Assembly: GCA_954871525.1 (NCBI GenBank)
Contig: OX940863.1
Span: 44,812,501-44,876,500 of the forward strand
Source of the DNA: Parietaria judaica
Taxonomy: Eukaryota; Streptophyta; Magnoliopsida; Rosales; Urticaceae
Direction of reading: 5' to 3'
Length of the DNA stretch: 64,000 nt
The notes below the pieces were generated by a model. The model was not told the origin of the DNA and ran no database searches. It saw only the letters and a list, made by a program, of their open reading frames with translations. Below are positions 62,501-64,000 of the stretch, in pieces. How positions within the stretch are numbered: the stretch's first letter is position 1; each line of letters opens with the position of its first letter. The translations under genes and the position numbers were made by a program.

Positions 62501-64000
62501 ATATTTTAAACAAAAATTGAACTTCCAAATGCTAAATAATGTGTAATTGTATCACATTTACTTATTTTAATCCCTAAATAGCGAAGCACTATCTCGTAGT
62601 TTCTATATGAAGCCGTTAATGGGTTAAAATCTTTACCGAAAAGTGTTAAAAATTGGTTTTCTTGCGAGAGCAAATACGATCCGTTCTTGACGAAATTTGA
62701 GTTGCTAGACTTTCGTTAGGGTGGTATTGTTGTAAATTGGTTTAGTTTTGGCATTAAATTTTTTTGAAGCTCTCTTTAAACCCAGTTTCAACAATTAATG
62801 CGTGCTCCAAAAAAAACTGAGTCTTTTTTCCATTTTACGCGAAAGAACCCTTATTAAACGAATTTTTAAACAAAAATTGAACTTCCAAATGCTAAATAAT
62901 GTGTAATTGTATCACATTTACTTATTTTAATCCCTAAATAGCGAAGCACTATCTCGTAGTTTCTATATGAAGCCGTTAATGGGTTAAAATCTTTACGGAA
63001 AACTGTTAAAAATTGGTTTTCTTGCGATAGCAAATACGATCCGTTCTTGACGAAATTTGAGTTGCTAGACTTTCGTTAGGGTGGTATTGTTATAAATTGG
63101 TTTAGTTTTGGCATTAAATTTTTTTGGAGCTCTCTTTAAACCCAGTTTGAACAATTAATGCGTGCTCCAAAAAAAACAGAGTGTTTTTTCCATTTTACGC
63201 GAAAGAACCCTAATTAAACGATATTTTAAACAAAAATTGAACTTCCAAATGCTAAATAATGTGTAATTGTATCACATTTACTTATTTTAATCCCTAAATA
63301 GCGAAGCACTAACTCGTAGTTTCTATATGAAGCCATTAATGGGTTAAAATCTTTACGGAAAACTGTTAAAAATTGGTTTTCTTGCGAGAGCAAATACGAT
63401 CCGTTCTTGATGAAATTTGAGTTGCTAGACTTTCGTTAGGGTGGTATTGTTGTAAATTGGTTTAGTTTTGGCATTAAATTTTTTTGGAGCTCTCTTTAAA
63501 CCCAGTTTCAACAATTAATGCGTGCTAAAAAAAACTGAGTCTTTTTTCCATTTTACGCGAAAGAACCCTTATTAAACGAATTTTAAACAAAAATTGAACT
63601 TCCAAATGCTAAATAATGTGTAATTGTATCACATTTACTTATTTTAATCCCTAAATAGCGAAGCACTATCTCGTAGTTTCTATATGAAGCCGTTAATGGG
63701 TTAAAATCTTTACCGAAAAGTGTTAAAAATTGGTTTTCTTGCGAGAGCAAATACGATCCGTTCTTGACGAAATTTGAGTTGCTAGACTTTCGTTAGGGTT
63801 TGTATTGTTATAAATTGGTTTAGTTTTGGCATTAAATTTTTTTGGAGCTCTCTTTAAACCCAGTTTCAACAATTAATGCGTGCTCCAAAAAAAAACTGAG
63901 TCTTTTTTCCATTTTACGCGAAAGAGCCCTAATTAAACGATATTTTAGACAAAAATTGAACTTCCAAATGCTAAATAATGTGTAATTGTATCACATTTAC
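44557..64000. repeat. Satellite HOR array, right of the retrotransposon
   Basis: About 54 monomers of 360-361 bp with the same A, B, C and D types as left of the insertion. Type-A markers (GGGTTTGTATTG) lie at 45768, 46851, 49018, 50460, 51901, 52985, 55868, 60916, 62356 and 63795. Spacings of 1439-1442 mark clean tetramers; 1083 and 1084 are three monomers, 2167 six, 2883 eight and 5048 fourteen. Regional variants include CGATCCATTC in type B (46-53 kb), AAAACAGAGTG in type C (49.8-63.2 kb), TTTTTTCGAGCTC (57-59.5 kb) and AGTTTGAACAATT (61.7 and 63.1 kb). The regular tetramer returns at the far right. No gene or second insertion is visible. Confidence 0.95.

Noticed and set aside
1..64000. 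CENP-B box in the monomer
   Set aside because: TTTCGTTAGGGTGG resembles the start of the box, but the required downstream A and CGGG positions do not match.

Overview
The window is eukaryotic and almost certainly from a flowering plant. About 53.6 kb of it is one tandem satellite with a strongly AT-rich monomer of about 361 bp (roughly 148 copies). The array runs off both ends of the window. A single full-length Ty3/gypsy LTR retrotransposon (34182-44556, + strand) interrupts it. The plant assignment rests on the element: a primer binding site matching plant initiator tRNA-Met, a Tekay/Del-like chromovirus gag-pol layout, and a C-terminal chromodomain. I see no host gene, tRNA, rRNA, CRISPR array or bacterial-type feature.

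Layout of the array. 1 to about 9.28 kb holds an older-looking subfamily with GAGATCTC or GAGCTCTC variants, GTGAATTTG or GTGTAATTG variants, and a block of about 1.8 kb duplicated at a 2173-bp offset. About 9.28-17.73 kb is less ordered and carries runs of similar monomers. About 17.7-34.18 kb and 44.56-64.0 kb are dominated by a tetrameric higher-order repeat (HOR) of about 1441 bp. It is built from four diagnosable monomer types, here called A, B, C and D, with local dropouts, hybrids and extra monomers. The HOR register continues exactly across the retrotransposon: after subtracting the insertion and its target-site duplication, the flanking A-type markers are 2880 bp apart, which is two HOR units.

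The retrotransposon has LTRs of 2173 and 2172 bp that differ, by eye, at only three substitutions and one A-run length change. It is flanked by a perfect 5-bp target-site duplication (CACTA), so it inserted recently into an already organised HOR array. Internally it carries an unusual extra ORF (36489-37415), which looks like a second Gag core with a very acidic tail and no zinc knuckle. This is followed by gag-protease-RT-RNaseH-integrase-chromodomain (37706-42348). The pol frame is broken once, in an A-run inside the reverse transcriptase (about 39835-39838), so this copy is probably non-autonomous unless the break is a consensus error.

The most notable items are the HOR organisation with its recombination scars, the additional gag-like ORF with a possible leader intron, and the young chromovirus nested in probable heterochromatic or centromeric satellite. 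Centromere identity is inference and is not shown by the sequence.
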